Assembly: GCF_002085925.2 (NCBI RefSeq)
Contig: NZ_CP053562.1
Location: forward strand, 2,398,001-2,462,000
Reading direction: 5' to 3'
Source of the DNA: Thioclava electrotropha
GTDB taxonomy: Bacteria > Pseudomonadota > Alphaproteobacteria > Rhodobacterales > Rhodobacteraceae
DNA length: 64,000 nt
The position numbers and the translations under genes are program-made. The first letter of the stretch is position 1. Every line of letters starts with the position of its first letter. Under the pieces are notes generated by a model. It worked only from the letters and a program-made list of their open reading frames with translations, had not been told where the DNA came from and did no database searches. Below, in pieces: positions 28,657 through 37,422 of this stretch.

Positions 28657-29853
28657 ATGGCTTGGAAAACCCTCGACGAGGTCGATCTGGACGGTAAGGT
28701 CGTGCTGGTGCGCGTGGATATCAACGTGCCCGTGGAGAACGGAAAAGTGACCGACGCGACGCGGATCGAGAAGATCGTGCCGACCGTGCAGGACATCATG
28801 TCGAAGGGCGGCAAACCGGTGCTGCTGGCGCATTTCGGTCGCCCCAAGGGTCAGGTCGTCCCCGAAATGAGCCTCGAGCCGCTGGTGCCCGCGCTGGAGA
28901 AAGCCTTCGGCTTCCCGGTGAAATTCGCCAAGGACTGCGTCGGCGGCCCCGCGAAGGAAGCCGTGGGCGCGCTGCAGAAGGGCGAGGTTCTGCTGCTGGA
29001 GAACACCCGCTTCCACGCAGGCGAAGAGAAGAACGACCCGATGCTGGCCGCCGAGATGGGCGCGCTCGGCGAGGTCTATGTCAACGACGCCTTCTCGGCC
29101 GCGCACCGTGCGCACGCTTCGACCGAAGGCATCGCGAAAATCCTGCCCGCAGCCGCCGGTCGTCTGATGGAAGCCGAGCTGAAGGCGCTCGAGGCGGCTC
29201 TCGGTGACCCCGAGCGTCCGGTGACGGCGGTCGTGGGCGGCGCGAAGGTCTCGACCAAGCTCGACCTGCTGGGCAATCTGGTGGCCAAGGTCGATCACCT
29301 GATCATCGGCGGCGGCATGGCCAACACCTTCCTTGTGGCGCAGGGCATCGATGTCGGCAAATCGCTGGCAGAGCGCGACATGGCGGGCACCGCGCAAGAG
29401 ATCATGGAGAAAGCCAAGGATGCGGGATGCAAGATCCACCTGCCCGTCGACGTGGTCGTGGCGCGCGAGTTCAAGGCGGGCGCCGAGAACGAGACCGTGG
29501 CCAATGACGCCTGCCCGGCGGATGCGATGATCCTCGACGCCGGTCCGAAATCCGTCGAGGAGATCACGAAGGTCTTCGAGAACTCGCGCACGCTGATCTG
29601 GAACGGCCCGCTCGGCGCGTTCGAGATCGCGCCCTTCGATGCGGCGACCAATGCGGCGGCGGCGAAAGCGGCCGAACTGACCCGCGACGAGAAGCTGATC
29701 TCGGTCGCGGGCGGTGGCGATACGGTCGCGGCGCTCAACAAGGCCGATGCGGCGAAGGACTTCTCCTATATCTCGACCGCGGGCGGCGCCTTCCTCGAAT
29801 GGATGGAAGGCAAGGTCCTGCCGGGCGTGGCCGCGCTCGACCAGCAGAACTGA
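28657..29853 (+). CDS. pgk: phosphoglycerate kinase
   Basis: A 398-aa glycolytic enzyme converting 1,3-bisphosphoglycerate and ADP to 3-phosphoglycerate and ATP. Visible hallmarks are [13 protein letters not shown] at the N-terminus, [10 protein letters not shown], the [14 protein letters not shown] signature and the C-terminal [10 protein letters not shown] nucleotide loop. The start at ATG 28657 follows AGGGAGAG; a 12-codon extension is possible in frame but has no RBS. It is followed by a strong terminator and then fba, so the two glycolytic genes are probably separate transcripts. Confidence 0.95.
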   Translation: MAWKTLDEVDLDGKVVLVRVDINVPVENGKVTDATRIEKIVPTVQDIMSKGGKPVLLAHFGRPKGQVVPEMSLEPLVPALEKAFGFPVKFAKDCVGGPAKEAVGALQKGEVLLLENTRFHAGEEKNDPMLAAEMGALGEVYVNDAFSAAHRAHASTEGIAKILPAAAGRLMEAELKALEAALGDPERPVTAVVGGAKVSTKLDLLGNLVAKVDHLIIGGGMANTFLVAQGIDVGKSLAERDMAGTAQEIMEKAKDAGCKIHLPVDVVVAREFKAGAENETVANDACPADAMILDAGPKSVEEITKVFENSRTLIWNGPLGAFEIAPFDAATNAAAAKAAELTRDEKLISVAGGGDTVAALNKADAAKDFSYISTAGGAFLEWMEGKVLPGVAALDQQN

Positions 29854-29888
29854 GCTTCGCGCCCTGTGACAGGGCGCAGAGACGGACC

Positions 29889-29922
29889 GGGCCGGGGCTG
29901 CGAGAGCGCCCCGGCCCTTTTC
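29889..29922 (+). terminator. intrinsic terminator of pgk
   Basis: GGGCCGGGGC and GCCCCGGCCC with a 9-nt loop, then TTTTC. It lies about 35 bp beyond the pgk stop. Confidence 0.85.
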
Positions 29923-30076
29923 ATTTGCGCGTCTTTTCGCGGCGCAGGACGGCGCGCAGCGGCGAGGTCACGCCAAAATTCACGCCATTTCGCGATGTTA
30001 GCGTCACCAGCGTTGCATCGCCCCGGCGCGGAAACTATCCCTTCAGACGACCCAATATCCCGCAGGAGGAATTCCC

Positions 30077-30970
30077 ATGTCCAACGCCAAGCAGACCGAA
30101 CAGATGCGCGAGGGCAACGGCTTCATCGCAGCCCTCGACCAGTCGGGCGGCTCCACCCCCAAGGCGCTGCGGCTCTACGGGATCGAGGAAGACGCCTATA
30201 ATGGCGAAGAGGAAATGTTCGACCTGATCCACCAGATGCGCGCGCGGATCATCAAATCCCCCGCCTTCACCGGCGAGAAAGTGGTCGGCGCGATCCTGTT
30301 CGAGCAGACGATGGATCGCGAGATCGACGGCACGCCCACCGCCACCTATCTTTGGGAAAAGCGCGGCGTGGTGCCCTTCCTGAAGATCGACAAGGGGCTG
30401 GAGGCCGAAGAGAACGGCGTGCAGCTGATGAAGCCGATCCCGGGCCTCGACGATCTGCTGTCGCGCGCGGTCAAGGCGGGCATCTTCGGCACAAAGGAGC
30501 GGTCGGTGATCTCGGCAGCCAATGTCGGCGGCATCAAGGCGATCGTCGATCAGCAGTTCGAGCTGGGCATGCAGGTGCTGAGCCACGGGCTCGTGCCGAT
30601 CCTCGAGCCGGAAGTGACGATCTCGATTGCTGACAAGGACGAGGCCGAACAGATGCTGCTGGCCGAGATCCTGAGCCATCTCGACACGGTGCCGGACGGC
30701 AAGCAGGTGATGCTGAAGCTCTCGCTGCCGACCGAGCCGAACCGCTACAAGCCGCTGGTCGATCACCCGAAGGTGCTGAAGGTCGTGGCGCTCTCGGGCG
30801 GCTATTCGCGCGACGAGGCGAATGAGAAGCTGGCGAAGAACACCGGAATGATCGCCTCCTTCTCGCGTGCGCTGACGGAGGGTCTCTCGGCCCAGCAGTC
30901 GGACGAAGAGTTCAACGCGATGCTGGAAGAGGCGATCACCTCGATCCATGCGGCGTCTGTGGCGGGGTAA
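30077..30970 (+). CDS. class I fructose-bisphosphate aldolase
   Basis: A 297-aa aldolase of the short bacterial class I type. [20 protein letters not shown] at the N-terminus, [20 protein letters not shown] and [11 protein letters not shown] hold conserved lysine and glutamate residues of the Schiff-base active site, and [10 protein letters not shown] lies downstream. It interconverts fructose 1,6-bisphosphate with dihydroxyacetone phosphate and glyceraldehyde 3-phosphate in the cytoplasm. AGGAGGAA precedes the ATG. It follows pgk and precedes the pdh region. I saw no class II aldolase in this window. Confidence 0.92.
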   Translation: MSNAKQTEQMREGNGFIAALDQSGGSTPKALRLYGIEEDAYNGEEEMFDLIHQMRARIIKSPAFTGEKVVGAILFEQTMDREIDGTPTATYLWEKRGVVPFLKIDKGLEAEENGVQLMKPIPGLDDLLSRAVKAGIFGTKERSVISAANVGGIKAIVDQQFELGMQVLSHGLVPILEPEVTISIADKDEAEQMLLAEILSHLDTVPDGKQVMLKLSLPTEPNRYKPLVDHPKVLKVVALSGGYSRDEANEKLAKNTGMIASFSRALTEGLSAQQSDEEFNAMLEEAITSIHAASVAG

Positions 30971-30987
30971 GGTCGGTTAACCGATCA

Positions 30988-31046
30988 GGGGGCTCTGCCC
31001 CCACTCCCTGCGGGAGCTCCCCCGGGATATTTGAACCAAGCCGAAG
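30988..31046 (+). repeat. dispersed extragenic repeat, copy B
   Basis: GGGGGCTCTGCCCCC (30988-31002), a variable hairpin ending CTCCCCCGGGATATTT, then GAACCAAGCCGAAG. The same order of blocks as at 27263-27322. It sits just past the aldolase gene and runs into the aldolase terminator. Confidence 0.7.
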
Positions 31047-31075
31047 CGGGGCGTCGGGAGGCGGCCCGCTTTTTT
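31044..31075 (+). terminator. intrinsic terminator of the aldolase gene
   Basis: AAGCGGG (31044-31050) and CCCGCTT (31065-31071) with a 14-nt loop, then TTTTT. The 5' arm is the tail of extragenic repeat copy B. Confidence 0.7.
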
Positions 31076-31219
31076 GAATCGCAGGCGACCTTGCGGCGTC
31101 GCGCCGGGACACGCTAAAGCCGCGTCCCGGACAAGAAAGGTGCGGAACCGGCGCACCGCCCGATGCACAACCCGGTGCGCAACGGCATGCTAAATCTTTG
31201 CAGAATTGATCATCCGGGG

Positions 31220-31253
31220 GATTCCAATGACGAATCACATGTGACATGATTCG
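31220..31253. promoter_or_regulatory. cluster of three GANTC methylation sites and nested palindromes upstream of the FtsB-like gene
   Basis: GATTC (31220), GAATC (31232) and GATTC (31248) lie within 33 bp. The last two are arms of CGAATCA...TGATTCG around a perfect TCACATGTGA palindrome (31235-31244). GANTC is the CcrM methylation site of alphaproteobacteria. The cluster starts about 110 bp before the FtsB-like start. The rest of the 31076-31330 gap holds no gene that I can see. Confidence 0.55.
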
Positions 31254-31330
31254 AGGCACAGGGCCCGTCAGAGGCCGTGGCGCGGGTCTGGGGGACAGGC
31301 ACGCGACCAGCGAAGAAGCGAGGCAGGACA

Positions 31331-31627
31331 ATGGTGATGAGACGCCCCACGATCGGGCCTCTGATTTTCGTGACCGTGGCGGTGGTGCTGGGCGCCTATT
31401 TCGCCTTTGCCGCCGTGCAGGGGCGTTACGGCATTCTCAGCCGCGTGCAGATCGAAGCGGAGATCGACGCCAAGCGCGCCGAGCGCGATGCGCTGCGCGC
31501 CAAGGTCGACCGGATGGCCAACCTGACCCATCGCCTCTCCGACGATTACCTCGATCTGGACCTCCTCGACAGCCGGGCGCGCGAAGTGCTGGGCGCGATG
31601 CGCTCGGACGAGATCGTGATCCGCTGA
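31331..31627 (+). CDS. FtsB/DivIC-like septum formation initiator
   Basis: A 98-aa single-pass protein with a short basic N-terminus, one membrane helix (GPLIFVTVAVVLGAYFAFAAV, broken as one segment of about 20) and a heptad-rich coiled coil (IEAEIDAKRAERDALRAKV...) ending in DSRAREVLGAMRSDEIVIR. This is the size and layout of FtsB, which bridges FtsL and FtsQ in the divisome. The ATG at 31331 is preferred to the open GTG at 31277; ATG 31337 is also possible. Its place directly before pdhA is common in this order. The GANTC cluster upstream suggests cell-cycle control. Confidence 0.85.
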   Translation: MVMRRPTIGPLIFVTVAVVLGAYFAFAAVQGRYGILSRVQIEAEIDAKRAERDALRAKVDRMANLTHRLSDDYLDLDLLDSRAREVLGAMRSDEIVIR

Positions 31628-31763
31628 GAGGCTTACAGGCCTGCCCATTTTCGCGGCACAAACATCGCTCGAAAACCGCCTCACCGGCCCTAGTTGAAAC
31701 GTGAGCGCCATTCCTGCCCTGCGATACCGCAGGGTCATTGCCTTCGGCCCGGCATTGCTGTAA

Positions 31764-31789
31764 GGAATGGTTTAACGCTAAACTATTCC
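31764..31789 (+). promoter_or_regulatory. inverted repeat upstream of pdhA, candidate LacI-type operator
   Basis: GGAATGGTTTA and TAAACTATTCC (10 of 11 pairs) flank ACGC. The centre GTTTAACGCTAAAC has the CG-centred dyad typical of LacI-family regulators. It ends five bases before the AAGGGAGG ribosome site, so it could act as operator or leader hairpin. Confidence 0.5.
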
Positions 31790-31809
31790 GGCCAAGGGAG
31801 GTCTGACCA

Positions 31810-32835
31810 ATGGCAGCACGGAAAGGCTCGGCGAGCGGCGCCAAAGCGGGCGCGAATGTCTCGGCCGAGGAACTCAAGCAATATTACCATGACATGCTGC
31901 TGATCCGGCGCTTCGAAGAGAAGGCGGGTCAGCTTTACGGCATGGGTCTGATCGGCGGCTTCTGCCACCTTTATATCGGGCAGGAAGCGGTGGTCGTGGG
32001 CCTCGAGGCTGCGGCGAAGGAAGGCGACAAGCGCGTCACCTCCTATCGCGATCACGGGCACATGCTCGCCTGCGGGATGGACCCGAAAGGCGTGATGGCC
32101 GAGCTCACGGGCCGCGATGGCGGTTACTCGAAGGGTAAGGGCGGCTCGATGCACATGTTCTCGAAAGAGAAGCATTTCTACGGCGGCCACGGCATCGTCG
32201 CGGCGCAGGTGCCGATCGGCGCGGGCCTCGCCTTCGCGGATAAATACAAGGGCAACGACAACGTCACCTTCACCTATTTCGGCGACGGCGCGGCGAACCA
32301 GGGTCAGGTCGCAGAGACCTACAACATGGCGCAGCTCTGGGATCTTCCGGTCGTCTTCGTGATCGAGAACAACCAATACGCCATGGGCACCAGCGTGAAG
32401 CGCGCGACCAAGTCGCCGGACTTCTATGAACGCGGCATCGCCTATGGCATCGCGGGCGAGGAAGTCGACGGGATGGACGTGCTGGCGGTGAAACAGGCCG
32501 GCGAGAAGGCCGTCGCACACTGCCGCTCGGGCAAGGGCCCCTACATCCTCGAGATCAAGACCTATCGCTATCGCGGCCACTCGATGTCGGACCCGGCGAA
32601 ATACCGGACCCGCGAAGAGGTGCAGAAGATGCGCGAAGAGCGCGACGCGATCGAGCATATCCGCCAGCTTCTGCTGACCGGCAAGCACGCGACCGAGGAC
32701 GAGCTCAAGCAGGTCGACAAGGATATCAAGGCGATCGTCAACGGCGCCGCCGATTTCGCCAAGGAGAGCCCCGAGCCCTCCGCGGATGAACTTTACACCG
32801 ACATCTATACCGATGTCGCGCCGCAGAACGCCTGA
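31810..32835 (+). CDS. pdhA: pyruvate dehydrogenase E1 component, alpha subunit
   Basis: A 341-aa E1 alpha subunit. The thiamine-diphosphate motif [10 protein letters not shown]...NN and the phosphorylation-loop-like region [15 protein letters not shown] are present, with [18 protein letters not shown] at the N-terminus. With PdhB it decarboxylates pyruvate and acetylates the lipoyl group. AAGGGAGG precedes the ATG. It is the first gene of pdhABC; the E3 gene is not here and must lie elsewhere. Confidence 0.95.
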   Translation: MAARKGSASGAKAGANVSAEELKQYYHDMLLIRRFEEKAGQLYGMGLIGGFCHLYIGQEAVVVGLEAAAKEGDKRVTSYRDHGHMLACGMDPKGVMAELTGRDGGYSKGKGGSMHMFSKEKHFYGGHGIVAAQVPIGAGLAFADKYKGNDNVTFTYFGDGAANQGQVAETYNMAQLWDLPVVFVIENNQYAMGTSVKRATKSPDFYERGIAYGIAGEEVDGMDVLAVKQAGEKAVAHCRSGKGPYILEIKTYRYRGHSMSDPAKYRTREEVQKMREERDAIEHIRQLLLTGKHATEDELKQVDKDIKAIVNGAADFAKESPEPSADELYTDIYTDVAPQNA

Positions 32836-32849
32836 GGGGGGAAAGACAG

Positions 32850-34238
32850 ATGGCAACCAAGATTCTGATGCCCGCGCTCTCGCCCACGATGGAAGAGGGC
32901 ACGCTGGCGAAATGGCTCAAGAAAGAGGGCGACGAGATTTCGGCCGGTGACATCATCGCCGAGATCGAGACCGACAAGGCCACGATGGAGTTCGAAGCGG
33001 TCGACGAAGGCACGCTGGGCAAAATCCTCGTCGCGGAAGGCACTTCCGGCGTGAAGGTCAACGACCCGATCGCGGTGATGCTGGAAGAAGGCGAAGATGC
33101 CTCCGCCGCGGAAGAGGCCGAAGCGCCGAGCACTGGCTCGGATGCGGCTGAAAGCGACGAGAGCGACGAACCCGCGAAGGCACCCGCTCAGGCGAAATCC
33201 TCGGACGACGACATGCCCAAGCCCGACACCACGCCGGATTGGCCCGAAGGCACGCCGATGAAGACGCAGACCGTCCGCGAGGCGCTGCGTGATGCGATGG
33301 CCGAGGAAATGCGTTCCGACGACACCGTCTTCGTGATGGGCGAGGAAGTCGCCGAATACCAAGGCGCCTACAAGGTCACGCAAGGGCTCTTGGACGAGTT
33401 CGGCGACCGCCGCGTGATCGACACGCCCATCACCGAGCATGGCTTCGCCGGTCTCGGCGTCGGTGCGGCCTTCGGCGGACTGCGCCCGATCGTCGAATTC
33501 ATGACCTTCAACTTCGCCATGCAGGCGATGGATCAGATCATCAACTCGGCGGCGAAGACGCTGTATATGTCGGGCGGCCAGATGGGCGCACCGATGGTGT
33601 TCCGCGGCCCGAACGGCGCGGCAGCCCGCGTGGCGGCCCAGCACAGCCAGGATTACGGCGCATGGTATGCCCATGTTCCGGGCCTGAAAGTGGTGCAGCC
33701 CTACTCGGCAGCCGATGCGAAAGGCCTGCTGAAATCGGCGATCCGCGATCCAAACCCGGTGATCTTCCTCGAGAACGAGATCCTCTACGGGCGCTCGTTC
33801 GAGGTGCCGGATCTGGAGGACTTCACCATCCCCTTCGGCAAGGCGAAGATCTGGCGCGAAGGGTCGGATGTCACCATCGTCAGCTGGGGCATCGGCATGA
33901 GCCACGCGCTCGAAGCGGCGGACAAGCTCGAGAAAGAGGGCATCGACGCAGAAGTGATCGACCTGCGCACCCTGCGCCCGGTGGATTACGACACGGTGCT
34001 CGCCTCGGTGCGCAAGACCAACCGCTGCGTGACCGTCGAGGAAGGCTTCCCCGTGGCAAGCTTCGGCAATCACCTGTCGGCCGTGATCATGGAGCGCGCC
34101 TTCGACTGGCTCGACGCGCCGGTGATCAACTGCACCGGCAAGGACGTGCCCATGCCCTACGCGGCGAACCTCGAGAAAATGGCACTCGTGACCTCGGACG
34201 AGGTCGTCGATGCGGTCAAAAAAGTCACCTACCGGTAA
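32850..34238 (+). CDS. pdhB: pyruvate dehydrogenase E1 beta subunit with N-terminal lipoyl domain
   Basis: A 462-aa protein made of a lipoyl domain (residues about 1-80, lipoylated lysine in ETDKATME near K43), an acidic and alanine-rich linker of about 55 residues, and the E1 beta catalytic part from about 140 ([31 protein letters not shown]). The extra lipoyl domain on E1 beta is a known alphaproteobacterial feature. The domain is nearly identical to that of PdhC encoded just downstream, over about 85 residues. It lies 14 nt after pdhA. Confidence 0.95.
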   Translation: MATKILMPALSPTMEEGTLAKWLKKEGDEISAGDIIAEIETDKATMEFEAVDEGTLGKILVAEGTSGVKVNDPIAVMLEEGEDASAAEEAEAPSTGSDAAESDESDEPAKAPAQAKSSDDDMPKPDTTPDWPEGTPMKTQTVREALRDAMAEEMRSDDTVFVMGEEVAEYQGAYKVTQGLLDEFGDRRVIDTPITEHGFAGLGVGAAFGGLRPIVEFMTFNFAMQAMDQIINSAAKTLYMSGGQMGAPMVFRGPNGAAARVAAQHSQDYGAWYAHVPGLKVVQPYSAADAKGLLKSAIRDPNPVIFLENEILYGRSFEVPDLEDFTIPFGKAKIWREGSDVTIVSWGIGMSHALEAADKLEKEGIDAEVIDLRTLRPVDYDTVLASVRKTNRCVTVEEGFPVASFGNHLSAVIMERAFDWLDAPVINCTGKDVPMPYAANLEKMALVTSDEVVDAVKKVTYR

Positions 34239-34250
34239 GGGGATAGCGCA

Positions 34251-35609
34251 ATGGCAACCCAGATTTTGATGCCCGCCCTGTCGCCCACGATGGAGGAAGG
34301 CACGCTCGCGAAATGGCTCGTGAAAGAGGGGGACGAAGTCTCCTCTGGCGACATCATCGCGGAGATCGAGACCGACAAGGCCACGATGGAATTCGAGGCC
34401 GTGGATGAAGGCGTGATCGGCAAGATCCTCGTCTCGGAAGGCACCTCCGGCGTGAAGGTCAACGACCCGATCGCCGTGCTGCTGGAAGAGGGCGAGGATG
34501 CAAGCGCCGTGGACGAGGCCGAGAGCCCCGTTCCCGGGGAAGCACAAGCCGAAGCCGCTGAGGATGCGAAAGAGACCAAGGACGCCGACAACGCGCCCGC
34601 CGAAAAGAGCGGCGCGAAGTCGGCCCCGAGCGCCGCGCCGAAGACCGAGAAAGCGCCCGCCGCCCCGCAGGATGCGGATGGCAAGCGCGTCTTCGCCTCG
34701 CCGCTCGCACGCCGTATCGCCGCCGACAAGGGCGTCGATCTGTCCGCGCTCAAGGGCTCGGGTCCGAAAGGTCGCATCGTGAAGGCCGATGTCGAAGCCG
34801 CTGAAGGTGGCAAGGCAGCCCCGGCCAAGGCGGACGCGCCGAAAGCGGAGGCCGCGGCCCCTGCCCCGGCAGCACCGACCGTCTCCTCCTCGGCCATCGC
34901 CAAGATGTATGAGGGTCGCGATTACGAGGAGATCGAGCTCAACGGGATGCGCAAGACCATCGCCGCGCGTCTCACCGAGGCCAAGCAGACGATCCCGCAT
35001 TTCTACCTGCGCCGCTCCGTCAAACTCGACGCGCTGATGAAATTCCGCTCGCAGCTCAACAAGCAGCTCGAGGGGCGCGGCGTGAAGTTGTCGGTCAACG
35101 ACTTCATCATCAAGGCCTGCGCGCTGGCGCTGCAATCGGTGCCGGATGCGAATGCCGTCTGGGCCGGTGACAAGGTGTTTAAGCTGAAGCCCTCGGACGT
35201 GGCCGTCGCGGTCGCAATCGAAGGCGGGCTGTTCACGCCGGTGCTGAAGGATGCGGAGATGAAGTCGCTCTCGACGCTGTCTGCGGAGATGAAAGACCTC
35301 GCCGCCCGTGCCCGCGACCGCAAGCTCGCGCCGCATGAATATCAGGGCGGCAGCTTCGCGATCTCCAATCTCGGCATGTTCGGGATCGAGAATTTCGACG
35401 CGGTCATCAACCCGCCCCACGGCGCGATCCTCGCCGTCGGCGCGGGCATCAAGCAGCCGGTCGTGAATGACGAGGGCGAGATCGAAGTGGCGACCGTCAT
35501 GTCCATGACGCTCTCAGTCGATCACCGCGTGATCGACGGCGCGCTCGGCGCTGAGCTGATGAAGGCGATCTGCGAGAACCTCGAGAACCCGATGCTGATG
35601 CTGGCCTGA
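34251..35609 (+). CDS. pdhC: pyruvate dehydrogenase E2, dihydrolipoamide acetyltransferase
   Basis: A 452-aa E2 with a lipoyl domain (1-80, lysine in ETDKATME), an Ala/Pro/Glu/Lys-rich linker, a peripheral subunit-binding domain ([24 protein letters not shown], split by position about 143-180) and the catalytic acetyltransferase core ending in [16 protein letters not shown] with the active-site histidine and aspartate of HRxxDG. It transfers acetyl to CoA and forms the complex core. It is the last gene of the operon and is followed by a strong bidirectional-looking terminator. Confidence 0.95.
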   Translation: MATQILMPALSPTMEEGTLAKWLVKEGDEVSSGDIIAEIETDKATMEFEAVDEGVIGKILVSEGTSGVKVNDPIAVLLEEGEDASAVDEAESPVPGEAQAEAAEDAKETKDADNAPAEKSGAKSAPSAAPKTEKAPAAPQDADGKRVFASPLARRIAADKGVDLSALKGSGPKGRIVKADVEAAEGGKAAPAKADAPKAEAAAPAPAAPTVSSSAIAKMYEGRDYEEIELNGMRKTIAARLTEAKQTIPHFYLRRSVKLDALMKFRSQLNKQLEGRGVKLSVNDFIIKACALALQSVPDANAVWAGDKVFKLKPSDVAVAVAIEGGLFTPVLKDAEMKSLSTLSAEMKDLAARARDRKLAPHEYQGGSFAISNLGMFGIENFDAVINPPHGAILAVGAGIKQPVVNDEGEIEVATVMSMTLSVDHRVIDGALGAELMKAICENLENPMLMLA

Positions 35610-35635
35610 GGCCACATCATCCCTAGACATGACAA

Positions 35636-35663
35636 AAGGCCCGGACCGCTTGGTCCGGGCCTT
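35636..35663 (+). terminator. terminator between pdhC and the convergent DUF4174 gene
   Basis: AAGGCCCGGACC and GGTCCGGGCCTT with a GCTT loop form a perfect 12-bp stem between convergent genes. The flanking A and T runs are modest, so it probably works in both directions. Confidence 0.8.
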
Positions 35664-35680
35664 CGCTTATCTTCGAGGGA

Positions 35681-36115
35681 TCAGTCGGCTCGCATCTCGC
35701 GCTGGCGCATCGGCATCGCGTCGATGGTGGCGAACAGCGTCTCAACCGGGATCGGCTCGGCGCGGTCCATCTTCACACCGCCATCCTTGCCGATCAGCAG
35801 CATCCGGAATCCGTCGACCCCGAGCTTGTCGCGCAACGCGCCGCCCGCGTTCGGCGCGGTATCGGCCAGCACGGTGATGTCGCGCTCGGCGACACCATCC
35901 GCTTGCGCGGTCACCATCTTGCGCGCCGCGCGAAACTGCGGATCGGCCTCCGAATTGGCAAATATCAGCACCACGCGGCGATCCCAGCGATAAGGCGCGA
36001 GATCGCTCTGATCGGCTGGCAGCGTCTGCAGTTCGCTGCTCGCGCTGGCGCTGGAAAGCCCCATCGGCGCGCAAACGAGAAGGGCCGCGAGCCCGGTCAT
36101 CCAAATCGGTTTCAT
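35681..36115 (-). CDS. exported DUF4174 domain protein
   Basis: A 144-aa protein with a signal peptide (MKPIWMTGLAALLVCAPMG..., cleavage near residue 26) and a DUF4174 domain: YRWDRRVVLIFANSEADPQF, then ERDITVLADTAPNAGGALRD and FRMLLIGKDGGVKM. The fold is probably thioredoxin-like, but the catalytic cysteine pair is absent, so redox activity is unlikely. GGAGAGCGAC precedes the ATG. The function is unknown. Convergent to pdhC. Confidence 0.75.
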   Translation of the reverse strand: MKPIWMTGLAALLVCAPMGLSSASASSELQTLPADQSDLAPYRWDRRVVLIFANSEADPQFRAARKMVTAQADGVAERDITVLADTAPNAGGALRDKLGVDGFRMLLIGKDGGVKMDRAEPIPVETLFATIDAMPMRQREMRAD

Positions 36116-36192
36116 GTCGCTCTCCTGTGATCAGTCAGCAGAGCTACGCCCCGAGCTCCTGCCCGGGTTCACTTTGGCCAAAGCCAGTCATG

Positions 36193-36216
36193 AAAAAAGC
36201 GGAGCCGAAGCCCCGC
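36193..36216 (-). terminator. intrinsic terminator after cysE
   Basis: On the minus strand GCGGGGC, loop TTCG, GCTCCGC (one G-U pair), followed by TTTTTTC. It lies 25 bp past the cysE stop, and may end transcripts coming through the GTA cluster. Confidence 0.85.
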
Positions 36217-36240
36217 CTGTCTATTCCATGTGAGACATGC

Positions 36241-37047
36241 TCACTTGCTGTGCAAAAGCTGATCCATCTCGCGCGCGGGACGGTCGCAGCCCGCCTCGCC
36301 CACGATCTTCGCGGGCACCCCGGCGACGGTCTTGCAGCAGGGCACGTCTTCCAACACCACCGAGCCCGCCGCGATCCGGCTGTAATCGCCGACATGGATA
36401 TTCCCGAGCACTTTCGCACCCGCCCCGATCAGCACGCCATTGCCGATCTTCGGGTGACGCTCTTCGTCTTCCTTGCCGGTCCCGCCAAGCGTCACCGAAT
36501 GCAGCATCGAGACATTGTCGCCCACCACAGCCGTTTCCCCGATCACGATCGAATGGGCATGGTCCATCATGATGCCGCGCCCGATCTTCGCGCCGGGATG
36601 AATGTCCACACCGAACAGCTCGGAGGTGCGCATCTGCACGAAATAAGCCATGTCGCGGCGACCATTCGTGAACAGCCAATGCGCGATCCGGTAGCTTTGC
36701 AGCGCCTGAAACCCCTTGAAGAACAACAGCGGCTGGATCAGCCGGTGGCAGGCCGGGTCGCGCTCATGCACGGCCACCAGATCGGCCCGCGCCGCCTGCC
36801 CCAAGGCGGGATCGGCGGCAAAGGCTTCCTCGGCGATCTCACGCAGAAGCTGCTCGCTCATCTCCGCCGAGGCGAGTTTCATCGAGAAACGATAGGCCAG
36901 CGCCCGTTCTAGCGTCGGGTGATGCAAGAGCCCGGCATGGATCAAAGACCCCAGAAGCGGCTCGTCACGCACCGCAGCCCGCGCCTCGTCGCAAATCTGC
37001 GTCCAGACCGGATCGACGGTGGTAACCTTGGCCATCTGCTTGTTCAT
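36241..37047 (-). CDS. cysE: serine O-acetyltransferase
   Basis: A 268-aa enzyme that acetylates L-serine with acetyl-CoA in cysteine synthesis. The helical N-terminal domain (residues 1-140) is followed by a left-handed beta helix with hexapeptide repeats: GVDIHPGAKIGRGIMMDHAHSIVIGE contains the catalytic histidine-aspartate region, then VGDNVSMLHSVTLGGTG. ATG 37047 has AGGGAGT upstream and is preferred to the frame opening at 37083. It sits 29 nt downstream of the small gene that follows GTA gp15 with no clear terminator between, so it may receive GTA-operon transcripts. Confidence 0.93.
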   Translation of the reverse strand: MNKQMAKVTTVDPVWTQICDEARAAVRDEPLLGSLIHAGLLHHPTLERALAYRFSMKLASAEMSEQLLREIAEEAFAADPALGQAARADLVAVHERDPACHRLIQPLLFFKGFQALQSYRIAHWLFTNGRRDMAYFVQMRTSELFGVDIHPGAKIGRGIMMDHAHSIVIGETAVVGDNVSMLHSVTLGGTGKEDEERHPKIGNGVLIGAGAKVLGNIHVGDYSRIAAGSVVLEDVPCCKTVAGVPAKIVGEAGCDRPAREMDQLLHSK

Positions 37048-37076
37048 CGGATTACTCCCTCTTCGCGCGCAAGAAC

Positions 37077-37421
37077 TTAACACATAGGCTTCCCGGCGAA
37101 TAGAGGAAGGGGCGTTTTGTCATTTCGCTTAAGGGGCTGTCGCGTCAAGCGCCACGCGGCCATCCCCGCACAGACACAGCCCAGCGCGCGCAGGTAGCCC
37201 GGATCGCCCGGCCCGGCTTTCGCCCGCGGCAGGCCCAGCGCCATGCTCAGGACCGAGCCGTTACCCCAGTGCGGATGCGCGCGGCGGAATCGCTTGCAAT
37301 AGAGGTCCGCCGCATGAACCCGGTCGAGGAGCCGGTGAAGCCGGTCCATGCGCCGCGCATCGGGCCAGAGCATCACCGCCCGCGCCAGTGCCATCAGATC
37401 GCCGTCCAGCACCGCGCGCAT
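37077..37421 (-). CDS. small uncharacterised protein coupled to GTA gp15
   Basis: A 114-aa frame whose ATG lies one base past the stop of gp15. It starts with MRAVLDGDLMALARAVMLWPDARR and holds RLLDRVHAADLYCKRFRRAHPHWGNGSVLSMAL, split here by the motif HPHWGNGS. A weak hydrophobic stretch near residue 80 (YLRALGCVCAGMAAW) might touch a membrane. I do not recognise a family with known function. The tight junction implies translation coupled to the GTA genes, so a GTA accessory role is possible but unproven. Confidence 0.65.
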   Translation of the reverse strand: MRAVLDGDLMALARAVMLWPDARRMDRLHRLLDRVHAADLYCKRFRRAHPHWGNGSVLSMALGLPRAKAGPGDPGYLRALGCVCAGMAAWRLTRQPLKRNDKTPLPLFAGKPMC

Positions 37422-37422
37422 C

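Noticed and set aside
29990..30030. LacI/CceR-type site upstream of the aldolase gene (TGTTAGCGTCACCA)
   Set aside because: Only 8 of 14 positions are palindromic, too weak to report as a site.
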